Shown here one piece after another: positions 18,189 through 27,436 of a stretch of DNA of 64,000 nt; position 1 is the stretch's first letter, and every line of letters begins with the position of its first letter. The position numbers and the translations under genes are program-made. Under the pieces are notes generated by a model. The model was not told the DNA's origin. It was given only the letters and a program-made list of their open reading frames with translations, and searched no databases. This stretch comes from Phreatobacter sp. (lineage in GTDB: Bacteria > Pseudomonadota > Alphaproteobacteria > Rhizobiales > Phreatobacteraceae). The stretch lies in NCBI RefSeq assembly GCF_022843985.1, contig NZ_JALHMP010000023.1:1-64000 (forward strand), read 5' to 3'.

Positions 18189-19501
18189 AGCGTCGGGCTC
18201 CAGGCCGGATCCGAGGCGAAGCTCGGCGTCGGCACGACGACCTCGGACCGCGCGAAGATGTCGGCCTGGAACAGCCGCGGGCCGGCCCCCTGTTCACGGA
18301 AGAACATCACGAACAGGCCGTTCGGCGAGAAGGTCGGGCCCTCGTTGTGGAAGCCCGAGGTGATGATGCGCTCGCCCGTGCCGTCCGGCTTGATGACGCC
18401 GATGGCGAACTGGCCACCCCCCTGCCGGGTGAAGGCGATGAAATCGCCGCGCGGCGACCAGACCGGAGTGGAATAGCGGCCCTGGCCGAAGGAGATGCGG
18501 TTGGCCGCGCCGCCGCCGGCGCCCATCACATAGAGCTGCTGGCCGCCGCCACGGTCGCTTTCGAAGACGATCTGCCGGCCGTCCGGGGAATAGGAGGGAG
18601 AGGTGTCGATGGCCGCGCCGTCGGTCAGGCGCACGGCCGCGCGCGAGCGCAGGTCGAGTGAGTAGAGAGAGGAACCCGAGCCCTGCTGCAGCGACAGGGC
18701 GATGCGCTGTCCGTCCGGCGAAAAGCGCGGCGAGAAGGTCATGCCGGGAAAATTGCCAACCTGCTCGCGCTGGCCCGTCTCGATATTGAGGAGATAGACC
18801 CGCGGCTCGCCGCCGGTATAGGCCATGTAGGTGATGTCCTGGCTCGACGGCGAAAAGCGCGGCGTCAGAACGAGGTCACCGCCACGGGTCAGATAGCGCA
18901 CATTGGCGCCGTCCTGGTCCATGATGGCGAGGCGCTTCTGCCGCCTGTCCTTCGGACCGGTCTCGTCGACGAAGACGATGCGGGTGTCGAAATGGCCCTT
19001 CTCGCCAGTGACGCGTTCGAAGATCTGGTCGGAAACGAGATGGGCAATACGCCGCCAGTTGGCCTCCTGGGTGGCGAATTGCTGGCCGTGGAGCTGACCG
19101 CCCTGAGCGACGTCCCACAGGCGGAACTCGACGCGCGAGCGCCCGTCGGCGCCGCGGCCGGCACGGCCGGTGACGACCGCCGCCGCTCCGAGCTGGCGGA
19201 ACTGCGCGAAGTTGGGCGGCTGGTCGGGATCGAGTGTGGCGTTACCGTAGGCCTGCCTGTCGATGATGCGGAAGAAGCCCGACCGGCGCAGGTTGTTCTC
19301 GATCACACCGGAGATGTTGCGGCCCATGTCGCCGTCGCCGCCGAGATTGGGAACGACAATGGGAAAGGGCTGCACCTGGCCACGCCGGATATCGATGACC
19401 GGCGGCGCGCCCTGCGCCAGCGACCACGGCGAGAACAGGCTCGTCCCGGCGATCGCCGTGCCGGCGGAAAGGATGGTGCGGCGGTTCAGAAGCAGGGTCA
19501 T
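18182..19501 (-). CDS. tolB: Tol-Pal system beta-propeller protein TolB
   Basis: This 439-residue periplasmic protein binds Pal and TolA and helps outer-membrane invagination during division. After the signal comes an N-terminal alpha/beta domain (about 35-165), then a six-bladed beta-propeller with repeated blades such as [17 protein letters not shown] and [13 protein letters not shown]. The signal peptide starts [16 protein letters not shown], which resembles a twin-arginine signal. Most TolB proteins use the Sec route, so this is a noteworthy variation. tolA lies 82 bp upstream on the same strand. pal, its usual neighbour, is 3.8 kb away. Confidence 0.96.
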   Translation of the reverse strand: MTLLLNRRTILSAGTAIAGTSLFSPWSLAQGAPPVIDIRRGQVQPFPIVVPNLGGDGDMGRNISGVIENNLRRSGFFRIIDRQAYGNATLDPDQPPNFAQFRQLGAAAVVTGRAGRGADGRSRVEFRLWDVAQGGQLHGQQFATQEANWRRIAHLVSDQIFERVTGEKGHFDTRIVFVDETGPKDRRQKRLAIMDQDGANVRYLTRGGDLVLTPRFSPSSQDITYMAYTGGEPRVYLLNIETGQREQVGNFPGMTFSPRFSPDGQRIALSLQQGSGSSLYSLDLRSRAAVRLTDGAAIDTSPSYSPDGRQIVFESDRGGGQQLYVMGAGGGAANRISFGQGRYSTPVWSPRGDFIAFTRQGGGQFAIGVIKPDGTGERIITSGFHNEGPTFSPNGLFVMFFREQGAGPRLFQADIFARSEVVVPTPSFASDPAWSPTLR

Positions 19502-19583
19502 GATCGGATCTCTTGGGGCCTTCAGATGGCGCTAGCAGGGCGGTTGGTCGAGAGCATGACGACAACCCGGCGCGCCTCGTCCG

Positions 19584-20750
19584 TCAGCGCATCATTTCCT
19601 TGGGATCGAAATTGAGGACGACTTCGCGCCACGTGTCGTAGCGCTCGCGCGGCAGGCGCACGCCACCTTCCGCCGAGCAGCGCATGACGGCGCGCACGGC
19701 GGAATTGGCCAGCACCTGGAAATTCGAATCGCCGCGCGGATTCTGCACCTCGGGGCGCGCGGTCACGGTCCCGTCGGGATTGAAGGAGACGCGCAGGCGC
19801 ACGGCGGGGCTGTTGCCCTCGCGCGCCGCGATCGGAATTTCCCAGCAACGCTCGGCCCAGGCGCGGATCGCATCGATCTCGCGGCCGGTGATGCGCGAGG
19901 CGGCGCCCGTCGCGGTGCCGAGCGAGGCGGTGCGGGCGGGCGCCGTGGCGCCGGTCGCCTCGGTACGGGAGGCCTGCCGGCGATCGTTCTCCTGGGACTG
20001 GCTGGTGGCCAGCCGGGCGGCGATGGAATTGGCGTCGAACTGGCGCGCATTGGCCTGTTCCTGGCGCTGGCGCTCGGCCCGCTCACGGGCTTCCCGCTGC
20101 TGGCGTTCGCGGGCTTCGCGGGCGACGCGCTCGCGTTCCTGCCGCTCGCGGGCCTCACGCTGCTCACGCTCCCGCTGTTCCTGCTGGCGGCGCGCCTGCT
20201 CCTGGCGCTGCTGCTCCTGCCGGCGCTGGTCCTCCTCGCGCTTGCGCTGGGCCTGGAGTTCGGCCTCCCTGGCGGCGGCATCCTCCTGCTGTTCCGCCGC
20301 GGCGGGAGCGGGCGGCGTCGGTCGCGGCATCGGCTGCGGCGGCACGGGCATGGCGGGCTGGACGGCCGCGAGTTGGGCAGCGCGCGGTGGGGGCGGCGCG
20401 GCAGCCTCTTCCGGCTTCGGCTCGGGTATCGGCGGGCGGGGCGGCGGCGGCGGCGGCAATTCGGTGTTCTGCACCCGCTCGCGCGCCACCGGCAACGTCG
20501 CCGGATCCTGTGTCTGGCGTTCCTCGGCGGCTTGGCGGTCGACGATGCGCTGCGGCACCGGCGTCTGCTCGCCGCGGCGGTCGCCGCGCGTCGACTGGGC
20601 CGGCTCGTCGGAGACGATCTCGACGGGCACGCTCTCGCCCTCGTCGACCTTGGTGGGCGACGTCAGGAAGCCGACGAAACCCGCGACCACGAGGAGCACA
20701 TGCCCCGCGACCGAGATCCCGTATCCGACCTTCTGCGGGTGGAGCGCCAC
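19584..20750 (-). CDS. tolA: Tol-Pal system energy-transducing protein TolA
   Basis: This 388-residue inner-membrane protein spans the periplasm and carries energy from TolQR to TolB and Pal. One membrane helix near residues 15-33 (VAGHVLLVVAGFVGFL) anchors it. A Pro-rich stretch follows (about 95-145). A long Arg/Glu/Gln helix (about 155-235) is typical of the TolA domain II. The C-terminal globular domain (about 290-388) has the TonB-like fold and two cysteines in positions compatible with a disulfide (RCWEIP and MRCSAEG). It is 20 bp downstream of tolR. The repetitive helix produces a long biased DNA stretch that should not be read as a repeat array. Confidence 0.93.
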   Translation of the reverse strand: MALHPQKVGYGISVAGHVLLVVAGFVGFLTSPTKVDEGESVPVEIVSDEPAQSTRGDRRGEQTPVPQRIVDRQAAEERQTQDPATLPVARERVQNTELPPPPPPRPPIPEPKPEEAAAPPPPRAAQLAAVQPAMPVPPQPMPRPTPPAPAAAEQQEDAAAREAELQAQRKREEDQRRQEQQRQEQARRQQEQREREQREARERQERERVAREARERQQREARERAERQRQEQANARQFDANSIAARLATSQSQENDRRQASRTEATGATAPARTASLGTATGAASRITGREIDAIRAWAERCWEIPIAAREGNSPAVRLRVSFNPDGTVTARPEVQNPRGDSNFQVLANSAVRAVMRCSAEGGVRLPRERYDTWREVVLNFDPKEMMR

Positions 20751-20770
20751 AGCCTGTCCCTGCCCTGCCC

Positions 20771-21220
20771 TCAGCGCGACGCGCGCTCGGTGGCGACCAG
20801 CGCCACCCTGGTGAAGCCGCCGCCCTTGAGCTGCGACAGAACGTCCATGATGGCCTGGTAGTTGGCCGCCGCGTCGCCGCGCACGAAGATCCGCTCCTCG
20901 GCGCCGTTCTGGGCGCGGGTCCGGACCCGCTCGACCAGCCCGGCCGCATCGACCTTGTCGTCGCCGACGAAGATCTCGCCGTTCTGGCGCACCGAAACGG
21001 TAATTGGCGGCTTGTCCTGCTGGATGGCGCGGGCCGAAGCCTGTGGCAGGTCGATCGGCACCGATACGGTCATCAGCGGCGCTGCGATCATGAAGATCAC
21101 CAGGAGGACCAGCATCACGTCCACGAAGGGCGTGATGTTGATCTCGTTCATGACGTGGGAGCGACGCCGGCGACGACCGCCGCCACGTCCATCACCGCCG
21201 CCTCCGAGTTGGGCTCCCAT
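20771..21220 (-). CDS. tolR: Tol-Pal system proton-channel protein TolR
   Basis: This 149-residue ExbD/TolR protein has one membrane helix (about 30-50) carrying the essential Asp in PFVDVMLVLLVIFMI. The periplasmic domain follows. The N-terminal cytoplasmic segment is unusually rich in Gly and Arg (GGGGDGRGGGRRRRR). It forms the proton channel with TolQ. It lies 12 bp downstream of tolQ and 20 bp upstream of tolA. Confidence 0.95.
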   Translation of the reverse strand: MGAQLGGGGDGRGGGRRRRRSHVMNEINITPFVDVMLVLLVIFMIAAPLMTVSVPIDLPQASARAIQQDKPPITVSVRQNGEIFVGDDKVDAAGLVERVRTRAQNGAEERIFVRGDAAANYQAIMDVLSQLKGGGFTRVALVATERASR

Positions 21221-21232
21221 ATGGCTGGCTCC

Positions 21233-21958
21233 TTACGCGGCGCGCTGGTCGTAGCCGCCGCCCTGCTGGTCGATCTGACGCGACAGGATGGCGGAGAACT
21301 CGTCGGCGAAGCCCTCGAGGCGGCTGGCGATCTTGTTCACCTCGCCTGCGAGCTTGTTATAGGCGATGGTTGCGGGAATGGCGGCGACGAGGCCGATGGC
21401 GGTCGCGAACAATGCTTCGGCAATGCCCGGGGCGACGACGGCAAGCGAGGTGTTCTTTGACACGGCGATGGCCTGGAACGACGTCATGATGCCCCAGACG
21501 GTGCCGAACAGGCCGATGAACGGGCCGGCCGAGGCGACGGTGGCCAGTACCATGAGGCGCGCTTCGAGGCGCTCGACCTCGCGCTGAATCGTGACGTTCA
21601 TCACCCGGTCGAGACGCTGCTGCAGGCCGGCAAATGACCGCGACGCCGTCTCGTGGCTCCGCTTCCATTCGCGCATGGCTGCGACGAACAGCGCCGCCAT
21701 CGCGGTGGTCGGGCGCTGCGACAGGGACCGATACAGCTCCTCAAGGCTCTGGCCGGACCAGAAGACCTGCTCGAAACGATCCATCTGCGTCTTGGTCCGG
21801 CGATACATGATGATCTTCTCGACGATGATCGCCCACACCCAGATGGAGGCGGCCACGAGCCCGAGCATCACGGCCTTGACCACCCAGTGGGCGGCCCAGA
21901 ACAGGCCCCAGAGAGAAACGTCGTGGGAGACGACCGCAGCGGCATCGGCGGGAGTCAT
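21233..21958 (-). CDS. tolQ: Tol-Pal system proton-channel protein TolQ
   Basis: This 241-residue ExbB/TolQ protein forms the proton channel that powers Tol-Pal. Three hydrophobic helices are visible (about 15-40, 135-158 and 170-195), with [14 protein letters not shown] and the loop after it typical of the family. I chose the ATG at 21958 ([13 protein letters not shown]), which follows an AAGGAT ribosome site. A longer upstream reading is not supported. It is the first gene of tolQRAB here. ybgC lies 478 bp upstream, so tolQ probably has its own promoter. Confidence 0.94.
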   Translation of the reverse strand: MTPADAAAVVSHDVSLWGLFWAAHWVVKAVMLGLVAASIWVWAIIVEKIIMYRRTKTQMDRFEQVFWSGQSLEELYRSLSQRPTTAMAALFVAAMREWKRSHETASRSFAGLQQRLDRVMNVTIQREVERLEARLMVLATVASAGPFIGLFGTVWGIMTSFQAIAVSKNTSLAVVAPGIAEALFATAIGLVAAIPATIAYNKLAGEVNKIASRLEGFADEFSAILSRQIDQQGGGYDQRAA

Positions 21959-22436
21959 GGGCACAGATCCTTTTTCGCGACGGAGCGGCTTAGAGGTCGC
22001 GCGAACGTTTCGGCCTTGGTCGAAAACCCGGATGGACGGCGGCAACTGCGAACAATCGACGCGTAATCGACCCGTAGAGGGGCGAAATGGCCCCTGAATG
22101 TGTCTTGACCGTGGCGCGGAACGTGCTTCCGCGTGGTCGCCTACCAAGCCATTGATAAGGTTAAGGTCAGGTTATCTTCGGCACTGCATCATAAACGAAG
22201 CGTCACAGCATCAGGGCAAGGCCGGACTGCCGGCGGGTGGGTCTTGACCTGCCGGTCGAACCGGCCTGCGAGGGCTTAGCCCGCGCGATCGGCAGGAACA
22301 AGCGCGCTGGCGTGAACGTGATCGGCACGGAGGTTCCGGCAAGATCGGGCGAGGATGGAGTCCTTGACGGGGGCAGCGAGGTCAAAAGTCGCACCGGGGC
22401 GACGGGCGAACCCGCTCTCGATCCGCCGGCGCCGCA
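21959..22436. other. Noncoding region between ybgC and tolQ
   Basis: This 478-bp stretch probably holds the tolQRAB promoter. Its AT-rich part (about 22145-22200) contains TTAAGGTCAGGTTAT (22161-22175), a CtrA-like TTAA-N7-TTAT with one mismatch. A small hairpin GCCGGT-CGA-ACCGGC occurs at 22251-22265. I see no gene or RNA gene in it. Confidence 0.5.
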
Positions 22437-22895
22437 TCAGGCATTCGCCTTCGGCGTCATCGCCCGGCGGAGCCCGTCGGGAATGCGCACCGGCCTGCCG
22501 CCGGCGAGAAAGGCGACGCGCACCTGCGCCTCCACCAGCACTTCGGTTCCGCGCAGGACCCGCTGCGCGAGATTGAGCGTCGCCCCCTTCACCACCTCGG
22601 TGCGGGTCTCGACGGTCAGCACGTCGTCGATCCGCGCCGGCCGCAGGAACTCGATGCCCATCGAGCGGACGACGAAGAAGAAGCCGGCGCCGGCGTCCTC
22701 CTTGGCCTGGTCGAACAGGTCACCCTGGGCCACCCCGAGCAATCGCAGGAAATCGGTGCGGCCGCGCTCCATGAAGCGCAGGTAGCTCGCATGATAGACG
22801 ACCCCGGAGAAATCGGTGTCCTCGTAATAGACGCGGACAGCGAGGTGATGGGTCTCGCCGTCGATGCGGCCGGCCAGATGGTGGCCATCGGTCAT
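22437..22895 (-). CDS. ybgC: Tol-Pal associated acyl-CoA thioesterase YbgC
   Basis: This 152-residue hotdog-fold enzyme hydrolyses acyl-CoA thioesters and is a constant companion of the tol genes. The motif YYEDTDFSGVVYHASY near residue 23 holds the catalytic Asp. The family continuation LRFMERGRTDFLR follows. Its link to Tol-Pal function is conserved but poorly understood. It lies 64 bp downstream of ruvB on the same strand. Confidence 0.95.
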   Translation of the reverse strand: MTDGHHLAGRIDGETHHLAVRVYYEDTDFSGVVYHASYLRFMERGRTDFLRLLGVAQGDLFDQAKEDAGAGFFFVVRSMGIEFLRPARIDDVLTVETRTEVVKGATLNLAQRVLRGTEVLVEAQVRVAFLAGGRPVRIPDGLRRAMTPKANA

Positions 22896-22959
22896 GCCGG
22901 ATGCCTTTCTGCGCAGATCATGGCTCCCTCTGGGAGCCCGTTAGGGCGGAAGCGAGACG

Positions 22960-24003
22960 TCAGACCTCCTCGTCCCCCTTGAACAGCGTGAATTGTGCCC
23001 CTTCGCGGGCCGGCTCTGCGAGGCCGAGATGGCGGAAGGCGCCGGAGGTGAGCAGGCGCCCGCGCGGCGTGCGCTGCAGGAAGCCCTGCTGGATCAGAAA
23101 CGGCTCGATGATCTCCTCGATGGCGTCGCGCGGCTCGGAGAGCGCCGCCGCCATGGTCTCGATGCCGACGGGCCCACCACCGTAATTCAGCGCGATGGCC
23201 TTCAGATAGCGCCGGTCCATGGCGTCGAGCCCGGCATCGTCCACCTCGAGCCGGGTCAGCGCCTCGTCGGCGATGGTCCGCGTGATCGTGTCGGAATCCC
23301 GGTAGATGGCGAAGTCGCGCACGCGCCGGAGCAGGCGGCCGGCGATGCGCGGCGTCCCGCGCGCGCGCCGCGCGATCTCGTTCGCCCCGTCCGCGGTCAT
23401 GCCGACACCGAGCACACGGGCACCGCGGGTGACGATCAGTTCCAACTCCTCCACCGTATAGAAGGCGAGGCGGATCGGGATGCCGAAGCGGTCGCGCAGC
23501 GGCGTGGTGAGAAGGCCGGCGCGTGTGGTTGCACCGACGAGGGTGAACTTGGCGAGGTCGATCTTCACCGAGCGCGCCGCCGGTCCCTCGCCGATGATCA
23601 GGTCGAGCTGGAAATCCTCCATGGCGGGATAGAGGATTTCCTCCACCGCCGGATTGAGCCGGTGGATCTCGTCGATGAACAGCACGTCGCGCTCTTCGAG
23701 ATTGGTCAGCTGTGCCGCAAGGTCGCCGGCCTTGGCGATGACCGGGCCGGAGGTGGCGCGAAAGCCCACCCCGAGCTCCTTCGACAGGATCTGCGCCAGC
23801 GTCGTCTTGCCGAGGCCCGGCGGACCGACGAAGAGGACATGGTCCAGCGCCTCGCCGCGCGAGCGGGCCGCCGAGATGAAGACCTCGAGATTGGAGCGCG
23901 CCTGGGCCTGGCCGATGAACTCGGCGAGCCGCTGCGGCCGCAGATGCGTGTCGGCATCGTCGTCGCGGCGCTCGGCCGAGAGGATGCGGTCGGGATCGCT
24001 CAC
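22960..24003 (-). CDS. ruvB: Holliday junction branch migration helicase RuvB
   Basis: This 347-residue AAA+ motor drives branch migration of Holliday junctions with RuvA. It has Walker [10 protein letters not shown], Walker [16 protein letters not shown], sensor 1 LVGATTRAG and the C-terminal winged helix (about 260-335) ending RTPRGRLLT. It starts with GTG and overlaps the ruvA stop by 4 nt (GTGA), so the two are translationally coupled. Confidence 0.97.
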   Translation of the reverse strand: MSDPDRILSAERRDDDADTHLRPQRLAEFIGQAQARSNLEVFISAARSRGEALDHVLFVGPPGLGKTTLAQILSKELGVGFRATSGPVIAKAGDLAAQLTNLEERDVLFIDEIHRLNPAVEEILYPAMEDFQLDLIIGEGPAARSVKIDLAKFTLVGATTRAGLLTTPLRDRFGIPIRLAFYTVEELELIVTRGARVLGVGMTADGANEIARRARGTPRIAGRLLRRVRDFAIYRDSDTITRTIADEALTRLEVDDAGLDAMDRRYLKAIALNYGGGPVGIETMAAALSEPRDAIEEIIEPFLIQQGFLQRTPRGRLLTSGAFRHLGLAEPAREGAQFTLFKGDEEV

Positions 24004-24617
24004 GAACTCAGTTCCTTCAGGCCCAGGCGGATGAGCGTCTGGGTATTGGCCTCATCCCCCGCCTTCTTCGCCGCGGCGGCAATGGCGGCAGCAGCCTGCG
24101 GCGGACCATAGCCGAGATTGGTCAGCGCCGAGATGGCGTCGGCGACCGGGCCGGCGACGCGCTTTTCGTCAACGTCGCCGGCGAGCCTGGCCAGCGTCGG
24201 GTCGATGTCGGTGAAGCCCGGCGCCTTGTCCTTGAGCTCGGTGATGATGCGCTCGGCGACCTTCGGGCCGACGCCGTTGGCCCGGCCGATCGCAGCCTTG
24301 TCGCGCAGCGCGATGGCGGTTGCGAGGTCCGAGGCCTTGAGCGTGGAGAGCACCGAGAGCGCCACCTTGGCGCCCACCCCCTGTACGGCCAGCAGCAGGC
24401 GGAACCACTCGCGCTCGAGATCGTTGGCGAAACCGTAGAGGCGGATCATGTCCTCCCGCACCATGGTTTCGATGGACAACACCGCAGCCTCGCCGGCCGC
24501 TGGCAGCGACTGCAGGGTGCGCGCCGAGCAATGAACCACATAGCCGACGCCGTGGACGTCGACGATCACCCAATCGGGTCCGTAGCTGTCGATGGTGCCC
24601 TTGAGCTTGCCGATCAT
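24000..24617 (-). CDS. ruvA: Holliday junction DNA-binding protein RuvA
   Basis: This 205-residue protein tetramerises on four-way junctions and loads RuvB. The start is [20 protein letters not shown] at 24617, the family standard; a longer reading is not justified. The OB domain (1-63), two helix-hairpin-helix motifs (about 70-140, including [12 protein letters not shown] and [14 protein letters not shown]) and the C-terminal RuvB-binding domain are all present. ruvC, often directly upstream in proteobacteria, is not in this window. The next gene upstream is a divergent rnhB. Confidence 0.96.
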   Translation of the reverse strand: MIGKLKGTIDSYGPDWVIVDVHGVGYVVHCSARTLQSLPAAGEAAVLSIETMVREDMIRLYGFANDLEREWFRLLLAVQGVGAKVALSVLSTLKASDLATAIALRDKAAIGRANGVGPKVAERIITELKDKAPGFTDIDPTLARLAGDVDEKRVAGPVADAISALTNLGYGPPQAAAAIAAAAKKAGDEANTQTLIRLGLKELSS

Positions 24618-24895
24618 GTGAGGTCCGCCGGTTGAGAAGGTGCTTATAGCGGATTCGGCCGTGACGCGTTCCCCCCGCGGCAGCGCCGGGATGCCGGCCT
24701 TCCCGTTGTGCTGAATCGGCACGTGAAGGACTTGAATCGGATTGTCGCAGACGGAATCCAAACCTCAGAACTCACGCTTATCACTTTGGTATCAATCGTA
24801 TATTTCCATCGACTTGAATCTGAACAAAAGCCACGGAACCATCCCCGACCGCCACCGTGGCTTGCCGCCGCCGGCCAATTTGGCAAGACAGGTTC

Positions 24896-25519
24896 ATGGC
24901 CGGACCGATTCCCTCCTTCCGCCTCGAGGCGCATGCGCTGGCGCAGGGATTTGCCCCTGTCGCCGGTGTGGATGAGGCCGGTCGCGGTCCTCTAGCCGGC
25001 CCCGTTGTTGCTGCCGCAGTGATCCTCGATCCGGACTCCATCCCGACCGGCCTCGCCGATTCCAAGGTGCTCGACGAAGACCGCCGCGAAGCGCTCTACG
25101 AGGCGATCACCGCCTCCGCCCTCGCCTGCGCCATCGCCTCGTCGGGACCTGGACGTATCGATGCGACCGACATCCGCAAGGCGACCCTGCACGCCATGGC
25201 GCGGGCGGTCGCCGCCCTCGCCCTTCCCGCGCGCCACGTCCTCGTCGACGGCCGCGACGTGCCACCCCTGCCGCTCGGGGTCTCGGGGGAGGCGATCGTC
25301 GACGGTGACGCGCTGGTGCTGTCGATCGCCGCGGCCTCCATTCTCGCCAAGGTCCATCGCGACCGGCTGATGCGCCAGGTCGGTCTCGTCCACCCGGCCT
25401 ATGGCTTCGCGGTCCACAAGGGCTATGGCACGAAAGCGCATCGCCAGGCGATCACCCGCCATGGCCCCAGCCTTCATCACCGCATGACCTTCGGTTCGCT
25501 CAAGAGGCCGGCGGAATGA
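24896..25519 (+). CDS. rnhB: Ribonuclease HII
   Basis: This 207-residue enzyme cuts RNA-DNA hybrids and removes single ribonucleotides from DNA. The first catalytic pair (Asp, Glu) sits in [14 protein letters not shown] (about 24-37). A further acidic residue lies in [10 protein letters not shown], and the C-terminal part holds the conserved [15 protein letters not shown]. The start at 24896 ([11 protein letters not shown]) is a normal length for the family. The 278-bp gap to ruvA is relatively AT-rich and must contain divergent promoters. Confidence 0.95.
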   Translation: MAGPIPSFRLEAHALAQGFAPVAGVDEAGRGPLAGPVVAAAVILDPDSIPTGLADSKVLDEDRREALYEAITASALACAIASSGPGRIDATDIRKATLHAMARAVAALALPARHVLVDGRDVPPLPLGVSGEAIVDGDALVLSIAAASILAKVHRDRLMRQVGLVHPAYGFAVHKGYGTKAHRQAITRHGPSLHHRMTFGSLKRPAE

Positions 25520-25633
25520 CCGGGCGTGCCGTTCCCCGCCAGGGGATGGTGCAGAGGCGGCGGCAGGGGGCTGGACTTTGTCCGGCGCCGGTGCGAGGCG
25601 CGGCCCCCTGTCCTCGCAATGCCGGCGGGCGGT

Positions 25634-26458
25634 TCAAAGCCAAAGCGCCTGGCGGATGGTCAGCATGTCGCGCCAGGCTTGGCGCTTGGCGATGGGGCTG
25701 CGCAGCAGATAGGCCGGATGCAGCGTGGCGATCGCCTGGATGGTCCGGCCGCCGGCCTCGAAGCCCATCAGGCGGCCGCGCACCTTCATGATGCCCTTGA
25801 GGCCGAGCAGCGTCTCGGTCGAGGGAGCGCCGACGCAAACCAGCAGCTCCGGTGCCTTGAGTTCGATCTGGCGGCGGACGAAGGGCTCGCAGATGGCGAT
25901 CTCCTGCGGCGTCGGCGTGCGGTTGCCGGGAGGACGCCAGGGGATGATGTTGGCGATATAGGCATTGGTCCGGCGGTCGAGGCCGACCGAGGCCAGCATG
26001 CGGTCGAGCAACTGGCCGGACTTGCCGACGAAGGGCCGGCCCTCCATGTCCTCCTCGCGGCCCGGCGCCTCGCCGACGAACATGACGCGGGCATCGCGCG
26101 CCCCGTCCTCGAAGACCGTGCGCGAAGCCGTCGCCTTCAGCGCGCAGCCCTCGAATCTCTCGACGATGGCGCGCAGCTCATCGAGACCTGCCGCCGAGCG
26201 GGCCGCCTCGCGGGCGGCGGCGACGGCCGAATCCGGGGCGGGTGGCGCCCCGGCGGCGCTGACCGTCTGCGGCCGCGCGACGGCGGGCGTCCGGACCACC
26301 TCCTGCCGCGCCGCAAGCGCTTCGCGGCGGCGCGCAAGTTCGGCATCAGCCTCGGCGAAACGGTCGGCTGCCTCCTCGCCGACGGCCACGTCGACGCCCG
26401 CATCGCGGTAGAAGACGATCAGCGCCTCGAGGGCATCGGGGGTCAGCGACAGGGTCAT
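25634..26458 (-). CDS. Uracil-DNA glycosylase, family 4-like
   Basis: This 274-residue base-excision repair enzyme removes uracil from DNA. Family 4 marks are GEAPGREEDMEGRPFVGKSG (water-activating and uracil-binding region), NIIPWRPPGNRTP and HPAYLLR near the C-terminus. The N-terminal 95 residues form an extra Ala/Arg-rich extension. Family 4 enzymes carry a 4Fe-4S cluster held by four cysteines. Here I see Cys in EGCALKA, AICEPF and LVCVGAP. The usual second Cys of the first pair appears to be Lys. The cluster may be altered, or another residue may take the place. It is convergent with rnhB. Confidence 0.88.
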   Translation of the reverse strand: MTLSLTPDALEALIVFYRDAGVDVAVGEEAADRFAEADAELARRREALAARQEVVRTPAVARPQTVSAAGAPPAPDSAVAAAREAARSAAGLDELRAIVERFEGCALKATASRTVFEDGARDARVMFVGEAPGREEDMEGRPFVGKSGQLLDRMLASVGLDRRTNAYIANIIPWRPPGNRTPTPQEIAICEPFVRRQIELKAPELLVCVGAPSTETLLGLKGIMKVRGRLMGFEAGGRTIQAIATLHPAYLLRSPIAKRQAWRDMLTIRQALWL

Positions 26459-26475
26459 GGACCCATCATAAGCGA

Positions 26476-26507
26476 AAGGCCGGAGCGCTGCGACCCGCTC
26501 CGGCCTT
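26476..26507 (-). terminator. Rho-independent terminator of the BTLCP gene
   Basis: A perfect 12-bp stem, AAGGCCGGAGCG (26476-26487) with CGCTCCGGCCTT (26496-26507), has an 8-nt loop. It stands between the BTLCP stop (26558) and the glycosylase start (26458), both minus strand. Confidence 0.8.
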
Positions 26508-26557
26508 CGGTCTCCACCCGCTGCGACCGCCGGGGAGACGCCAAGAGATGGAGAGGC

Positions 26558-27184
26558 TCAGCGGCGCGGATTGGCCACCAGCTGCGGGCCGGCCGCGCCG
26601 CCATTCAGCGAAACCCACTGGTTCGGATCGGTCTGCGACTGGCGCTTGATGAAGCGGTAGCCGGTCTCGTGCCACAGCTTCACCTCGTTGGTGAAGTTGT
26701 CGAGCACATAGTCGCCGCGGTCGGTGACGATGGTGAGGATGGCGTGGCCGTCGCCGTTGAGATCGCGCACCACGGTGATCAGCATGGCCTCGCGCGGCAC
26801 CCCGAGGGCCGTCAGGCGGCGCTTCTTCTCCAGAACCAGATCCTCGCAGTCGCCTTTGCCAGCGACCGGATAGGTCCAGTATTCCTCGACGCCGAAGTGA
26901 TCCATGTCGGTCACCTGCTCGATCTCCCGGTTGACCTGGAGATTGACCCGGGCGAGCTGCGCGAAGGCGGCGGAGGTAAGATTGACCGTGCGGGCGGCCG
27001 GTGAGCGCATGGCGCATTCCAACGGGTTTTCCCCGCAGAACTGGACCCATCCGATCGGCGCCGACGTGGCGGCCCCCGCCGGCAACGATGCCAGGCGACG
27101 GGCGCCCTGCTGGGCGAGGGCACCTTCGGACAGGCCGACGATGCCGAGAGCTGCGAACAAAAACCAGGACGCAAAGCGAAACAT
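26558..27184 (-). CDS. BTLCP family transglutaminase-like cysteine peptidase
   Basis: This 208-residue exported protein belongs to the bacterial transglutaminase-like cysteine proteinase family (DUF920, PF06035), which is common in Rhizobiales. A signal peptide (about 1-25) is followed by the core. The catalytic triad is visible: Cys in GKGDCEDLVLEKK, His in DGHAILTIV and Asp in YVLDNFTNEV. The start at 27184 (MFRFASWFLF) puts the signal at the N-terminus. Family members are thought to cleave or cross-link periplasmic proteins. A three-site CtrA-like cluster lies 49-121 bp upstream, so cell-cycle control is likely. Confidence 0.88.
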   Translation of the reverse strand: MFRFASWFLFAALGIVGLSEGALAQQGARRLASLPAGAATSAPIGWVQFCGENPLECAMRSPAARTVNLTSAAFAQLARVNLQVNREIEQVTDMDHFGVEEYWTYPVAGKGDCEDLVLEKKRRLTALGVPREAMLITVVRDLNGDGHAILTIVTDRGDYVLDNFTNEVKLWHETGYRFIKRQSQTDPNQWVSLNGGAAGPQLVANPRR

Positions 27185-27232
27185 GGGTGGAAACCCCTGA
27201 ACCAACGATGACTGCCCTGCGACCCGGGGCCA

Positions 27233-27305
27233 TTAATCTCCTGTTAATGATTGCGGCTCAAGCGAGATGTTAAGACATCGTTAACGGACGTTACCAAATG
27301 GTTAA
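27233..27305. promoter_or_regulatory. Cluster of CtrA-type binding sites
   Basis: Two perfect TTAA-N7-TTAA sites, TTAATCTCCTGTTAA (27233-27247) and TTAAGACATCGTTAA (27270-27284), are followed by TTACCAAATGGTTAA (27291-27305), one mismatch from consensus and containing the half-site ATGGTTAA. They lie in the divergent promoter region of the BTLCP gene and the ETF-QO gene. CtrA is the alphaproteobacterial cell-cycle regulator that binds this sequence. Confidence 0.75.
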
Positions 27306-27436
27306 CGGCCAAGGCGGCGGGGCGCTGGCGGCCACGCCTCGGCCGGTCGACGCGTTGTCATCGCCGGTGAGCCGTGCTTTAGAAATCGACCAAAGTTGCA
27401 TGGGGCGTCCCGGACCCCGAATGACGAGGGATCACA

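Noticed and set aside
20030-20290. A repetitive block that could look like a repeat array.
   Set aside because: It encodes the Arg/Glu/Gln-rich helix of TolA; there are no regular direct repeats and spacers as in CRISPR.
24820-24850. A LexA-like GAAC repeat in the ruvA-rnhB gap.
   Set aside because: The two GAAC words are 10 bp apart, not 7 as in the alphaproteobacterial LexA site, so SOS control is not supported here.
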